A DNA stretch of 64,000 bases from Thiodiazotropha sp040507035 (GTDB taxonomy: Bacteria > Pseudomonadota > Gammaproteobacteria > Chromatiales > Chromatiaceae), in contig JBEVVR010000017.1 of the NCBI GenBank assembly GCA_040507035.1, forward strand, positions 1 to 64,000, read 5' to 3'. The first letter of the stretch is position 1. Each line of letters starts with the position of its first letter. The position numbers and the translations under genes are program-made. Shown here piece by piece: positions 35,792 to 44,934 of the stretch. Below the pieces are notes generated by a model, which had not been told where the DNA came from, searched no databases, and saw nothing but the letters and a program-made list of their open reading frames with translations.

Positions 35792-36307
35792 TTACTCCGC
35801 CATCATCTGATCCAGGTCGCGCACCATGTAGCCGGCGGCACGCAACCATGCCTGCTCATTGTCTCCTCTGAAGTCATAGGCCTTTCTGATCAGCGTCTTC
35901 CCGCTCTCTACGTCTTTGACTTCGATATGCATGGTCAGTACCAGAATGCTCATCTTGTAGATCCAGCCGGTCATGACCTTATCACCTGCCATCGATTTGG
36001 CGAGATCGTATTCGCAGCGATTACAGTTGCGTATATAGGTGCCGAGCTGTGCAGCATCGACAGCCTCATTGACCTGGGATTGTGAAACCACATCAAAGAT
36101 GCCTTTGTCATTGATTGATTCGCCAATGAAGTTGGTAAGCATATCCAGCATTTTCTGATTACGCTGTTCACCACCCGGGGCAGGTGTGTTATCGACTATT
36201 TCAAAGGGGAGTACGACCAATCTTTCGTTTTCTATTGCAACTGCTGACGCTGGTAACGCCGCAAGCATGATTGTGAGCAATATGCTCATGAGAATTTCGA
36301 ATCGCAC
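35792..36307 (-). CDS. Exported DUF3280/DUF2380-like protein
   Basis: 171 residues from a GTG at 36307 with GGGAG 7 bases upstream; this start gives a clean signal peptide (MRFEILMSILLTIMLAALPASAVA), while the longer open frame to 36646 does not. The mature part begins IENERLVVLPFEIVDNT and has YIRNCNRCEYDLAKSMAGDKVMTGWIYKMS, as in DUF3280/DUF2380 periplasmic proteins. Two cysteines may form a disulfide. Divergent from the PhnD-like gene, about 280 bases apart. Confidence 0.72.
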   Translation of the reverse strand: MRFEILMSILLTIMLAALPASAVAIENERLVVLPFEIVDNTPAPGGEQRNQKMLDMLTNFIGESINDKGIFDVVSQSQVNEAVDAAQLGTYIRNCNRCEYDLAKSMAGDKVMTGWIYKMSILVLTMHIEVKDVESGKTLIRKAYDFRGDNEQAWLRAAGYMVRDLDQMMAE

Positions 36308-36590
36308 ATCGATCTCCCTATTAGTCGTTTTCACAGGGTAAGAGATAGAGCCGCTCATCAGTTGTCTCCAGGTGGGATTGCTTGTCGATTGGGTGAAGGC
36401 CGACTGATGAGACTTCCAGTTGACCCAGGCTTCGAATCCAGTATAGCTGACAGCCCTTGTTTCACCATCTGCGGCGGCTAGCTGAAAAAGGGAATGTGTC
36501 GGATTTTTTCCTATACTGAGATCAGGGCCTGTTAACAGGCCCCAGGAGACAAGAATAAAAAATTGACCCAACCCAATCAGGGATATCGTC

Positions 36591-37448
36591 ATGAAAGGAA
36601 TCACCATTCTCTTCAATGCGCTGGTTTTTGTCGCCTTCACCTTCACCCCTACCCTGTCACGAGCGCAACAGGATATCGTCTATAGTTTCGGTGCCGTGCC
36701 ACAATTTGAACAGCGTAAATTATTCAGTATCTGGCGCCCCATCCTCGATGAGTTGGAGCGGCGTACAGGACTCGGTTTCAAGCTGGTGGGCAGCCCTAAA
36801 ATCCCCATTTTCGAACAGAACTATATGCAGGGGGATTATGATTTCGCCTATATGAATCCCTATCACATACTCAAGGCATACGACTCCCAGGGCTATTTGC
36901 CACTGGTAAGGGATGGTGGTCGCATGCTAAAGGGCATTCTGGTCGTCGCCAAAGAGAGTCCGATTCAAACGCTGCAGGAGCTTGCGGGAAAGACCGTTGC
37001 CTTTCCGTCTCCCAATGCCCTTGGCGCTTCGCTTCTGATACGTGCCGAGCTGGCAAAGCTCCATGGGTTAAAGATCCATCCACGTTATGTACAGACCCAT
37101 AGCTCTGTCTACCTCCATGTGGCACTGGGGATGACTGATGCGGGTGGAGGTGTGGCCTCAACCCTGAAATCCCAGAAACCGGAGCTCCGAGACAAACTGC
37201 GGATCCTCTATGAGACGAGATCGATGACGCCTCATCCGATCAGCGTACATCCCCGGGTTCCAGAGACTCACCGCAAACAGGTGCAAAAAGGCCTACTGGA
37301 GATGGCACAGACAGAAACCGGGGCAGCACTGCTCTCCAAGATCCCCATGCGCAGGGCGGTGGCCGCCAGCCTGGAGGATTATACCCCCATGGCCTCTTGG
37401 GGCTTGGAAGCCTTCTATGTCTCTGACAATCAGTCGGCAAACCCATGA
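36591..37448 (+). CDS. PhnD-like periplasmic phosphate/phosphonate-type binding protein
   Basis: 285 residues with a signal peptide ending near LSRAQQ. The PhnD pattern is clear: IVYSFGAVPQFEQRKLFSIWRPI, QGDYDFAYMNPYHIL, and LAGKTVAFPSPNALGASLL. No transporter permease or ATPase follows; instead the gene overlaps (ATGA) a membrane GGDEF-EAL gene. It most likely serves as the ligand-binding partner of that protein rather than of an ABC transporter. The ligand is unknown. Confidence 0.85.
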   Translation: MKGITILFNALVFVAFTFTPTLSRAQQDIVYSFGAVPQFEQRKLFSIWRPILDELERRTGLGFKLVGSPKIPIFEQNYMQGDYDFAYMNPYHILKAYDSQGYLPLVRDGGRMLKGILVVAKESPIQTLQELAGKTVAFPSPNALGASLLIRAELAKLHGLKIHPRYVQTHSSVYLHVALGMTDAGGGVASTLKSQKPELRDKLRILYETRSMTPHPISVHPRVPETHRKQVQKGLLEMAQTETGAALLSKIPMRRAVAASLEDYTPMASWGLEAFYVSDNQSANP

Positions 37449-39526
37449 AACTGAGAGTCAAGCTATTTATTCCTCTGTTGCTGTTCAGCCTGTTGTTCGG
37501 ACTCTATGTCCGTCTTCTCTGGCTTCCCAATACAGCGGATTCGATGCTGCAGCAGTCAAACCGAAACTGGAACAACCATCTTACAAGTGTGGCCGAGGGC
37601 CTGATTCCCCTATTGCTGGAAAACCAGTTGGCTAACGTTTATGAAAATTTGGATGCCTTGTTGCAGCAGAACAAAAACTGGCTCTCCATCGAGCTTGCAG
37701 ATAACACCGGAAAACGGATCTATCCGCTGGGTAAACTCCCCGACCCCGGTAGTTTTCCTAGCCATGTACAGACCAGCCACCTCGCCGTGGGTTTCGCGGA
37801 TCCAGCCCTGGCCCAACTCAAGGTAACCAGGGACATCAACCCCCTGTTAAGCGATATTAATGAGATGGAGCAACGCCTCACCCTGGTGTTGCTGTTGCTA
37901 CTGCTCATCTTTATGTTGTTTATCGGGAGTACACTGGAGTGGCAAGTGCGCCGTCGTCTGACGAAACTCTCAAATGCGGCCAAACGTCTATCAAACGGGG
38001 ATTACAAGGCAGGACTTCCAGAGCAAAGTCAAGATGAGATCGGGGATCTGACCAATGCCTTCAATAGCATGCGGGATGCACTCGCCGTCTACCATCGGCA
38101 GTTACAGGGTGAGATCGACAACCACCGGCGCACCGCGGAAGCCCTTGAGGAGGAGAAGGAGCGGGTCACCTACCAAGCCACACACGATCCGCTCACCGGC
38201 TTGATCAATCGTCGGGAATTCGAGCGCCGCCTTGCCGAGGTGCTGCGTCAGGCCGATATAGACGGCAGCCACCATGTGCTGCTCTATATGGACCTCGATC
38301 AGTTCAAGATCGTCAACGACACCTGCGGTCATATTGCCGGCGATACCCTGCTGCAGCAAATTCGCATCACCCTGCAGGAGCGTATTCGTCAGAACGATTC
38401 CCTGGCCCGTCTTGGTGGGGATGAGTTCGGTGTGCTACTGAAACATTGCACGCAGGACGATGCCCTGAAAGTGGCGGAATCCCTGCGTCAGGCGATTCTG
38501 AATTTCCATTTCGTCTGGGAGGATAAGACCTTCAGGGTAGGGATCAGCATAGGTGCAGTCGGCATCGACAGGCACAGTGGTGATATCAGCAGTCTGCTCA
38601 GCGCCGCCGACTCCGCTTGCTATATGGCGAAGGAACGTGGCCGCAACCGGGTGCAGCTCTACAAAAAAACGGATCAGGACCTGGCTCGTCAACATGGCGA
38701 TATGCTCTGGATTACCCGCATCACCGAGGCACTGAACAGGGATCTGTTCGAGCTCTATTGCCACCCGATCGTTGCCGTAGCACCCACCAGAGTGGAGCAA
38801 AACCACTATGAAATCCTGGTTCGCCTGAGGCAGAAGAACAGTGATCTGATACCACCCGGGGCATTTATTCCCGCCGCCGAGCGTTTCGATATGATTACCC
38901 TGGTCGACCGCTGGGTAGTCGACCACGCATTTGACTACCTTAAGCAACACCAACAAGAAAAAAGACTTCGATTCTCCATCAACCTCTCCGGCAAATCCCT
39001 AAGTGACAAAGGCTTACTGGAACACATTGAGAAGCGGATAATAGATGGTGATGTGGAGGGGCATGAAATCTGTTTCGAGATCACCGAGTCTGCCGCTGTG
39101 ATCTCCCTTGGAACGGCGCGCCGATTTATACAGTCTCTGAAAGCATACGGCTGTTATTTTTCCCTGGACGACTTCGGCAGGGGCATGTCCTCGTTCTCCT
39201 ATTTGAAAACCCTACCGGTAGACTATATCAAGATCGATGGCTCCTTTATCTCTGACATAGTCATCGATTCCCTGGGCCGTGCCATAGTCAATAGCATCAA
39301 CCAGATTGCCCACACCTTGAAACTGCAAACCATTGCGGAATTTGTCGAGGACCAGGCCACATTGGAGGAGTTGCAAAGGTTGCAGATCGACTATGCCCAG
39401 GGTTTCCATATCTGCAAACCCTTCCCAATCAGCGAGCTCTCGAAACACGTTGAATGGAAACAGCTGGATTCCCAGCTTACCGACCCTTCCGCAGAGGAAG
39501 CGTGCAAGCTTTCCGGCCAATCGTAA
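37445..39526 (+). CDS. Membrane HAMP-GGDEF-EAL c-di-GMP protein
   Basis: 693 residues. One membrane segment near residues 5-25, a periplasmic sensor part of about 120 residues, and a second segment near 140-160 (LTLVLLLLLLIFMLFIGS). A HAMP linker follows, then a coiled stretch. GGDEF is intact with the I-site RQND five residues before it. The EAL domain carries EILVR, DDFGRGMSSFSYL and IKIDGSFI. Both catalytic halves look active. The PhnD-like partner overlaps its start, so a periplasmic ligand probably controls c-di-GMP turnover. Confidence 0.9.
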   Translation: MKLRVKLFIPLLLFSLLFGLYVRLLWLPNTADSMLQQSNRNWNNHLTSVAEGLIPLLLENQLANVYENLDALLQQNKNWLSIELADNTGKRIYPLGKLPDPGSFPSHVQTSHLAVGFADPALAQLKVTRDINPLLSDINEMEQRLTLVLLLLLLIFMLFIGSTLEWQVRRRLTKLSNAAKRLSNGDYKAGLPEQSQDEIGDLTNAFNSMRDALAVYHRQLQGEIDNHRRTAEALEEEKERVTYQATHDPLTGLINRREFERRLAEVLRQADIDGSHHVLLYMDLDQFKIVNDTCGHIAGDTLLQQIRITLQERIRQNDSLARLGGDEFGVLLKHCTQDDALKVAESLRQAILNFHFVWEDKTFRVGISIGAVGIDRHSGDISSLLSAADSACYMAKERGRNRVQLYKKTDQDLARQHGDMLWITRITEALNRDLFELYCHPIVAVAPTRVEQNHYEILVRLRQKNSDLIPPGAFIPAAERFDMITLVDRWVVDHAFDYLKQHQQEKRLRFSINLSGKSLSDKGLLEHIEKRIIDGDVEGHEICFEITESAAVISLGTARRFIQSLKAYGCYFSLDDFGRGMSSFSYLKTLPVDYIKIDGSFISDIVIDSLGRAIVNSINQIAHTLKLQTIAEFVEDQATLEELQRLQIDYAQGFHICKPFPISELSKHVEWKQLDSQLTDPSAEEACKLSGQS

Positions 39527-39641
39527 ACTGCACTCATTTAAAGTATTCTGGCGCTCCATCATTTGTTACCCTCTTGCATTCATTAATCATCAGCTTTGCC
39601 CATGCCAGTCAGATCGAGCAACCAATAAGGAGGCAATCACT

Positions 39642-40025
39642 ATGCGCATGCTGCATACCATGATTCGGGTCGGCAACCTGCAGCGTTCCATCGATTTCTA
39701 TACCCAGGTGCTGGGCATGAAACTGCTGCGTCAGCAGGACTATCCGGATGGTAAATTCACCCTGGCCTTCGTCGGCTATGGAAAAGAGAGCGACCATACC
39801 GTCATCGAATTGACCCACAATTGGGATACCGACTCTTATGAAATGGGTAATGGCTTTGGCCACCTGGCGATCGAAGTGGACGATGTCTATGATGCGACGG
39901 CGCAGATCCGTGAACGCGGGGGAAAGATCATTCGCGAGGCCGGGCCGATGAATGCCGGTACCACGATCATCGCCTTCATAGAGGATCCGGATGGTTATGC
40001 GATTGAGCTGCTGGGTCCCAAATAG
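39642..40025 (+). CDS. gloA: Lactoylglutathione lyase (glyoxalase I)
   Basis: 127 residues from the ATG at 39642 with AAGGAGG upstream; the longer open frame from 39333 overlaps the GGDEF-EAL gene and is not coding. Matches GloA: MRMLHTMIRVGNLQRSIDFY (metal His 5), VIELTHNWDT, YEMGNGFGHLAIEVDD and EDPDGYAIELL. It converts the methylglyoxal-glutathione adduct to S-lactoylglutathione. Confidence 0.95.
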   Translation: MRMLHTMIRVGNLQRSIDFYTQVLGMKLLRQQDYPDGKFTLAFVGYGKESDHTVIELTHNWDTDSYEMGNGFGHLAIEVDDVYDATAQIRERGGKIIREAGPMNAGTTIIAFIEDPDGYAIELLGPK

Positions 40026-40048
40026 GCATTACCCGAAGCAGAGTTAAG

Positions 40049-40990
40049 CTAGCGTTTGGGTACCACCACCTTGATATACTCATCTGTCGCCTCCCGGTCG
40101 GTACCTATGACGATACGCAAATGGCCGAGGGCCGAGACCTCCAGCTGCCCTCGAATCTCCACACCTTCCCCCTCCTCGGCATGCCCCAGATAGGTGGCGG
40201 TATAGCTCACTGCCTGCTTAACAGAAGGATGATCCAAGGTGTAACGCGCGGGATAGTCGAAGCTGTGACTATCGCCGGTGATATTCGCCTGCAACTTGCA
40301 GCGGCTTAGCTTTCTATAGTGCAGCAGATCTTGCCATCTTTCGGGTGTGATAAGCGAGATATCGAATTTAGTCTGCTTGATCGCCGCCTTGTTGTATTTG
40401 CGTCTCTCGTGCCAGAGGTATTCCTCAAATGTGAGTGAGCAGCCCCGCCGCTGATAGGCATCTTGCCAGAGACTCTCGTCCAGGGGCTGTAGAACCCCTC
40501 TCTGCAGCAGAGTTTTAATTATCTCCCTGGCCTTGTGAAATTCAGTGCGGCAGTAGAAGAGCAGGTCAATATCGGATCGGTTGTTTTGTGCCCCGATCAG
40601 CAGAGAGCCCGTCACACCCAGTTCAGTTGCATCGATCCCCTGCTGCGAAAACAGAGCAACCAGGCGTTGCAGCTTCTCCTCGATTTCGTCACCAGGCGTT
40701 CGCGACAGCAGCTCCCTCAATCGCTTGCGGGGTTGATGGTGAATTTCAATCCGATCGCGATGGACACCGTGCAGCGCCACATCCCGAGCCAGGGAGAAGT
40801 GTATGTAGTCGGGATGGCGGCTTTTCAGCAAGCTATCGGCATCCCGTGTGGAGAGCTTTCGATACCCCTCGGGGGTTCGCCGATAACGCAGAAAAGAGAG
40901 CACTCGTTGATCTTCCAGCTCCGCCGTTACCACCGCGAAGATCAGACCCTCGGCGGTCTCGATGAAATCCTTGGGCAGATAGCTGCTCAA
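40049..40990 (-). CDS. Nucleotidyltransferase-domain protein
   Basis: 313 residues from a TTG at 40990, 8 bases after the previous stop; a GTG at 41050 overlaps the upstream gene by 55 bases and is the alternative. The N-terminal part (YLPKDFIETAEGLIFAVV, FLRYRRTPEGYRK) resembles the predicted domain that precedes a DNA polymerase beta-type nucleotidyltransferase. The catalytic motif is GSLLIGAQNNRSDIDLL. The substrate is unknown. It closes the operon of mfnB and the NspC-like gene, so a role in cofactor synthesis is possible. Confidence 0.72.
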   Translation of the reverse strand: MSSYLPKDFIETAEGLIFAVVTAELEDQRVLSFLRYRRTPEGYRKLSTRDADSLLKSRHPDYIHFSLARDVALHGVHRDRIEIHHQPRKRLRELLSRTPGDEIEEKLQRLVALFSQQGIDATELGVTGSLLIGAQNNRSDIDLLFYCRTEFHKAREIIKTLLQRGVLQPLDESLWQDAYQRRGCSLTFEEYLWHERRKYNKAAIKQTKFDISLITPERWQDLLHYRKLSRCKLQANITGDSHSFDYPARYTLDHPSVKQAVSYTATYLGHAEEGEGVEIRGQLEVSALGHLRIVIGTDREATDEYIKVVVPKR

Positions 40991-40995
40991 TGCCT

Positions 40996-42234
40996 CTAGC
41001 CTACCCCTTGCTGTTTCGCCGACTGTTGTCCGCTTTCGCTCTCGCACCACTGACTGCGGTAGTCATCGTAGTCGTATCTCTTCATCAGGGTCAGATCGCC
41101 GTTTTCCTCCAGGCGATAGATCGAGGGCAGATTCTGCCCATTGAAGCGGGAGGCCTTTACCAGGGTGTAAGCGCCGACATTTTTGAACACCACGCGATCG
41201 TTGATCTCCAGGGGGTGTGAAAAATGGTATTCACCAAAGAGATCGCCGCTGAGGCAGGTTGAACCTGCGAGGATGGCGCTGTGTTTTCCCTCTCTCTCCT
41301 CGCTCAGCAGTTTGGGAGCAGCCTGATACTCAAAGACCTCCGGCAGGTGGTTGACCGAGGTATCGAGCACGGCTATCGATTTGCCATCGCTTTCGAAACT
41401 GTCGATCACGCTCGCCACAAGCATAACGGCATCGCCCACCACTGCGTTGCCTGGTTCCAGATAGACTTGGGCACCCCACACGCGCTGGATATGATCGATC
41501 ACCGTGAACAGTGTCTGCAAATCCTCTGTCTCCTGATACAGGTAACCGCCACCCAGATTCACCCAGTCGATTTCACCAATCAATCCTTGCAGTTGGGCCT
41601 CCAGATGAGCCACCGTCATCTGTAACGGCTTGAATGAAGTCGAACCAAAGTTGGTATGCAGATGCAGGCCGCTGAGGCCGCTTGCAGAGAGCCGTCCCGA
41701 ATGCCATTGGGAGACAACTTGCGGCAGGGGTGTACCGAGCTTGGAGTGGCAGCGGCAGGGATCGTAACGGGAGTCCTCGAGGTAGGAGAGCTGGGGATTG
41801 ATCCGCAAACCGACCTTGGCCCGTCCGCCAAGGTGTAAGGAGAGACGCTGCAACTGGTTCAATGAGTTGAAGCTTACACTGTCACAGAGTTCGGCGATCT
41901 CAGCCATCTCTTGCCGCCGCAGTCCTGGTGTGGTGATGTGCAGGCCGCCCTCGTCTGACATTACCTCATGAGCCAATCTGGCCTCGTACAGGGAGCTGAC
42001 TGAAAAACCATCCACCAGTCCACGCATTCGTTTTAACACTCCGCTGAAGGGGCATGCCTTAATCGAATAGAGCATTCGACAACCGCTGACTGATCTTATT
42101 TTGTTCAGCAGCTCGAGGTTCCGTGCCAGGCGTGTCTCGTCGACAACAAAACTGGGGGTGGTCGGCAGGTTCTCGAACCAGGCCTGATGATGGTATGAGT
42201 TCTGCACTTTTGGCTGTGTCAGGTTGAGTGGCAT
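40996..42234 (-). CDS. nspC: NspC-like PLP-dependent decarboxylase (fold type III)
   Basis: 412 residues. Carboxynorspermidine decarboxylase features: the PLP lysine in MLYSIKA (K59), LHLHTNFGS, LGGGYLY, EPGNAVVGDAVML and TCLSGDLFGEY. Known NspC removes CO2 from carboxy(nor)spermidine. Here, however, the gene sits 3 bases after mfnB within a methylofuran/pterin operon and no NspB (dehydrogenase) gene is nearby. It may instead act on another amino acid in this pathway, for example tyrosine, which is speculation. GGAGG precedes its ATG. Confidence 0.72.
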   Translation of the reverse strand: MPLNLTQPKVQNSYHHQAWFENLPTTPSFVVDETRLARNLELLNKIRSVSGCRMLYSIKACPFSGVLKRMRGLVDGFSVSSLYEARLAHEVMSDEGGLHITTPGLRRQEMAEIAELCDSVSFNSLNQLQRLSLHLGGRAKVGLRINPQLSYLEDSRYDPCRCHSKLGTPLPQVVSQWHSGRLSASGLSGLHLHTNFGSTSFKPLQMTVAHLEAQLQGLIGEIDWVNLGGGYLYQETEDLQTLFTVIDHIQRVWGAQVYLEPGNAVVGDAVMLVASVIDSFESDGKSIAVLDTSVNHLPEVFEYQAAPKLLSEEREGKHSAILAGSTCLSGDLFGEYHFSHPLEINDRVVFKNVGAYTLVKASRFNGQNLPSIYRLEENGDLTLMKRYDYDDYRSQWCESESGQQSAKQQGVG

Positions 42235-42237
42235 TGA

Positions 42238-42948
42238 TTAGCCTCCAGCGACCACCTGGTCAATCTGCTGCAATGAAAGGGTGAGTGTGTCACGCACCTC
42301 AAGTAATCGGTGAGGAGCGATACGGGAGATCCGCTCACCCCGTTCACAAAGGGCGCCGCGAAAACCGAGATAGTCGGGTGCCAATGGAAGCAATTTTGGA
42401 ATGGCGGTGCGTTGCAGTGAGCCGGCAAGACCATTGAGCATACCCAGAGCCCTGGCCTCCCCAACGAAATCCTCGATTTGTCTTAAATCGATCTGCTGAA
42501 GCAGTCCTCCGCCACCCTTGCCCGCCGTGTCCAACATAATGCCGCGAAAGCCGGCGTTGGCGAATTCGGCCAAGCGCCACAACGGCGGATCAAGATCGGC
42601 AAAAAGGACCGCGACAATGGAGTAATCCGCACCGAGGTCGGCGATGGCTCGCAGGCACTCGGTCAATTTGCGCTTGGAGAAGAATCCGACCTTGACGTAG
42701 TCAACGCCACAAGCAGCGGTCTGCCGGATGGCACTGGTCAACTGCAGTGGTTCCGCCGGCAGATCGCCCACCGTGGCACTCACCGGACAGCGGCCGTCAG
42801 TGCGTGCCACCAGACTCTCTATCTGCGCCAGGGGGAGTGCGCCGAGGGCTCCTGTCCTGGGGTTTTTCAGATCGATGATATCCACCCCCGCGTCGATGGC
42901 GAGTTCCAGTTCCCGATCATCGACCACACTGGCCAGCAGCTTTGTCAC
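42238..42948 (-). CDS. mfnB: (5-formylfuran-3-yl)methyl phosphate synthase MfnB
   Basis: 236 residues from a GTG at 42948 that overlaps the DUF447 stop (GTGA) with GGAGGG upstream; the longer frame to 43005 is not needed. A DUF556 TIM barrel with TKLLASVVDDREL, IIDLKNPRTGALGAL (K28) and YVKVGFF. MfnB forms the furan ring of methanofuran from two glyceraldehyde-3-phosphates. In bacteria the product is methylofuran, the carrier of the Fhc complex encoded at 59.9-64 kb. Confidence 0.9.
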   Translation of the reverse strand: MTKLLASVVDDRELELAIDAGVDIIDLKNPRTGALGALPLAQIESLVARTDGRCPVSATVGDLPAEPLQLTSAIRQTAACGVDYVKVGFFSKRKLTECLRAIADLGADYSIVAVLFADLDPPLWRLAEFANAGFRGIMLDTAGKGGGGLLQQIDLRQIEDFVGEARALGMLNGLAGSLQRTAIPKLLPLAPDYLGFRGALCERGERISRIAPHRLLEVRDTLTLSLQQIDQVVAGG

Positions 42949-43520
42949 ACCGCACCCTCCCTCGATTGACCCTCGCGAAAGTCGTCGACCCGGGCCATCA
43001 GCCACGCCCAGGCCTCGCGCTCACGCTCCCCTGCCGTCTTCTCGATAGCGATGGTCAGATAAGCTATCTCACTCTCGATCTTCTGCGCCGGCAGGCGCTG
43101 CAGACGGCTGACCAGAATCGCCAACTCCAGCACCGCCGATTGCGCCCGGTTGAATCCCTGAAAACAGCGGTGATTGGCCTCGTGGACCGGTTTGCAGATC
43201 AGCCGGGGGCGCAGCGGATCCTCCTCCACCCGCAGCAGGCGCACCTCGCAGTGGGCCAGGGCATCGGCAAGTCGCGGTGCCGCCACCTGTTCCGCCTCGA
43301 CCAGGGGCCAGTCGTAACGTCCCGTGAGGCAACCGGCGAAGACCCTGACATCGTCACAATAGTTGATCACCGCACACTCCCCTGCAAGGATGTTCTGCAG
43401 CGTCCTTGAAGGACGAAAGGGTGCGATCACCACCTCCCCTCCCTGCCAGCTCACCCCCATGGGAGCGATCTGATTCTCGCCTTGGTTGCTGCGGCAGGTG
43501 ACGATGACTTCGTGGATCAT
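42945..43520 (-). CDS. DUF447-family protein of the H4MPT cluster
   Basis: 191 residues. Matches DUF447: MIHEVIVTCRSNQGENQIAPMGVSW then CAVINYCDDVRVFAG and HEANHRCFQGFNRAQSAVLE. The N-terminal half has a flavin-reductase-like barrel pattern. The family is shared by methanogens and H4MPT-using bacteria; function unknown. Start and stop overlap both neighbours (ATGA, GTGA), which ties it firmly to the operon. Confidence 0.85.
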   Translation of the reverse strand: MIHEVIVTCRSNQGENQIAPMGVSWQGGEVVIAPFRPSRTLQNILAGECAVINYCDDVRVFAGCLTGRYDWPLVEAEQVAAPRLADALAHCEVRLLRVEEDPLRPRLICKPVHEANHRCFQGFNRAQSAVLELAILVSRLQRLPAQKIESEIAYLTIAIEKTAGEREREAWAWLMARVDDFREGQSREGAV

Positions 43521-44908
43521 GAGTGTTTCCTGGTTTTGGTGGGCCCCGGCTCATCCTGTCGGGTCATATCCTTCTCTCTCTCCGGCAGGGCCGAGCCCCA
43601 GCATAGCGGCTGATCCTGCACATAGCGCTTCCCCAGTTGATGGGCGATTTGAGCTCGGGCGAGCTCAACCCCCAGATAGAAGGCATGACCACCGTCGCTT
43701 TCCATCTCCAGTTGGGGAAAGAAGTCGAAAGGGTCGTCGTGGGTGAGAAGACCGTCCCGGTTGTAGAGATGTATGCCCTGGTCACTGACCTGGACCCTGT
43801 AGTTGGGATCGCGGATCTCCGCGGCCAACTCGCTGATCTCGGCAAATGAGTAGGGAAAGGGTCTTATCTCATGCAGGGCGGTGAGGCTGTTGTCGACCTG
43901 TTTCGGCAGGGTATTCTCCCGGCGCGCCCAAAACATGATACGGCGTGCCGCATCCGCCTCACGCACTGCACTGCTGCAGTGGGGGCTGACCTGGGTGGTC
44001 AGAATATTGGTAACATGAAGCTCCGAGATGATGCCCATCATCACCGCATTGATACCGGTGGTATCCGCCTCCGTCAGCTCGGTGATATTGCCCACCCCCA
44101 TCATGATCTCGACTTTCGGCTGCAACTGCCGCAGACGCTGGTAGCGTAGGATGGATTCGGTAAAACCAAAATGGATGGGATCGAGTATGGGGTCGGCGAT
44201 ATAGCCACGTCCCTTCTGCTCAAACTTTTCCATGACCCGCAGCAGGGAATCCATATCTCCCGGTTTGGCGGGAATCAAAACCGGCGTCGACGCCACCTCG
44301 TCGCCAATCCAAAGGTTATCCTCGTGCAGACTGAGGAGGAAATCGGCGCCGGCCTTGCCCCCGGTCAAGAGCTCCTGCGGCTGCATCGAATCGACGCTGA
44401 CCCGATAACCCGCCTCCCTGAGGGCCTGTATGCTCTCTGCAAGATGGGGAAAAGGGGTCTCCGGCAGGCAACCGAGGTCGATGACATTAGCGCCGTCGGC
44501 GACATAGGCCGCTGCCCGCTGCAGGATTCCATCGACAGTGAGATTGGGAGCGTCGACGATTTCAGCGAAGATACGCACATCGTACTCATCCAACTCAGGG
44601 GCCTTGCCCTGCTTGCCGAAAAAGCGCGGCAGATCCATCAGCTCTTCCGGGCCCCGCTGCACCGGGATGCCGAAATGCTGGGTGAGCAGATCCAGGTCTC
44701 CGCGGCAGCGTCCGGGCACCAGAATCCTTTCGGCATCGCCGAAATCGTTGAGCCGGCGCTTGATCATATCGGCAGTCATTAGCGCCGCCACTTTGAGCCC
44801 GAGATTGTGCACCCGCCACTCAAACTCCTCGGCGGCCATCTCCTGCAGTACCCGGGTCAGCTGCTTTTCAGCCAGGGAACCGGTAACAAACAGAATCTTT
44901 TCAACCAC
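43517..44908 (-). CDS. Dihydropteroate-synthase-like protein (DUF6513)
   Basis: 463 residues from a GTG at 44908 with GAGGAAG upstream. The N-terminal part MVEKILFVTGSLAEKQLTRV is the DUF6513-like domain; the middle is a DHPS-like barrel (IDLGCLPETPF, YRVSVDSMQ, DPILDPI, IMMGVGNITEL). Archaeal relatives are proposed to join the pterin to the ribofuranosyl-aminobenzene unit made by MptG. The nearby PTPS, PabB and MptG genes fit that role here. Known biochemistry is limited, so the exact reaction is inferred. Confidence 0.85.
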   Translation of the reverse strand: MVEKILFVTGSLAEKQLTRVLQEMAAEEFEWRVHNLGLKVAALMTADMIKRRLNDFGDAERILVPGRCRGDLDLLTQHFGIPVQRGPEELMDLPRFFGKQGKAPELDEYDVRIFAEIVDAPNLTVDGILQRAAAYVADGANVIDLGCLPETPFPHLAESIQALREAGYRVSVDSMQPQELLTGGKAGADFLLSLHEDNLWIGDEVASTPVLIPAKPGDMDSLLRVMEKFEQKGRGYIADPILDPIHFGFTESILRYQRLRQLQPKVEIMMGVGNITELTEADTTGINAVMMGIISELHVTNILTTQVSPHCSSAVREADAARRIMFWARRENTLPKQVDNSLTALHEIRPFPYSFAEISELAAEIRDPNYRVQVSDQGIHLYNRDGLLTHDDPFDFFPQLEMESDGGHAFYLGVELARAQIAHQLGKRYVQDQPLCWGSALPEREKDMTRQDEPGPTKTRKHS

Positions 44909-44934
44909 GGGTCAGCTTCCTCAAAGACACCACT

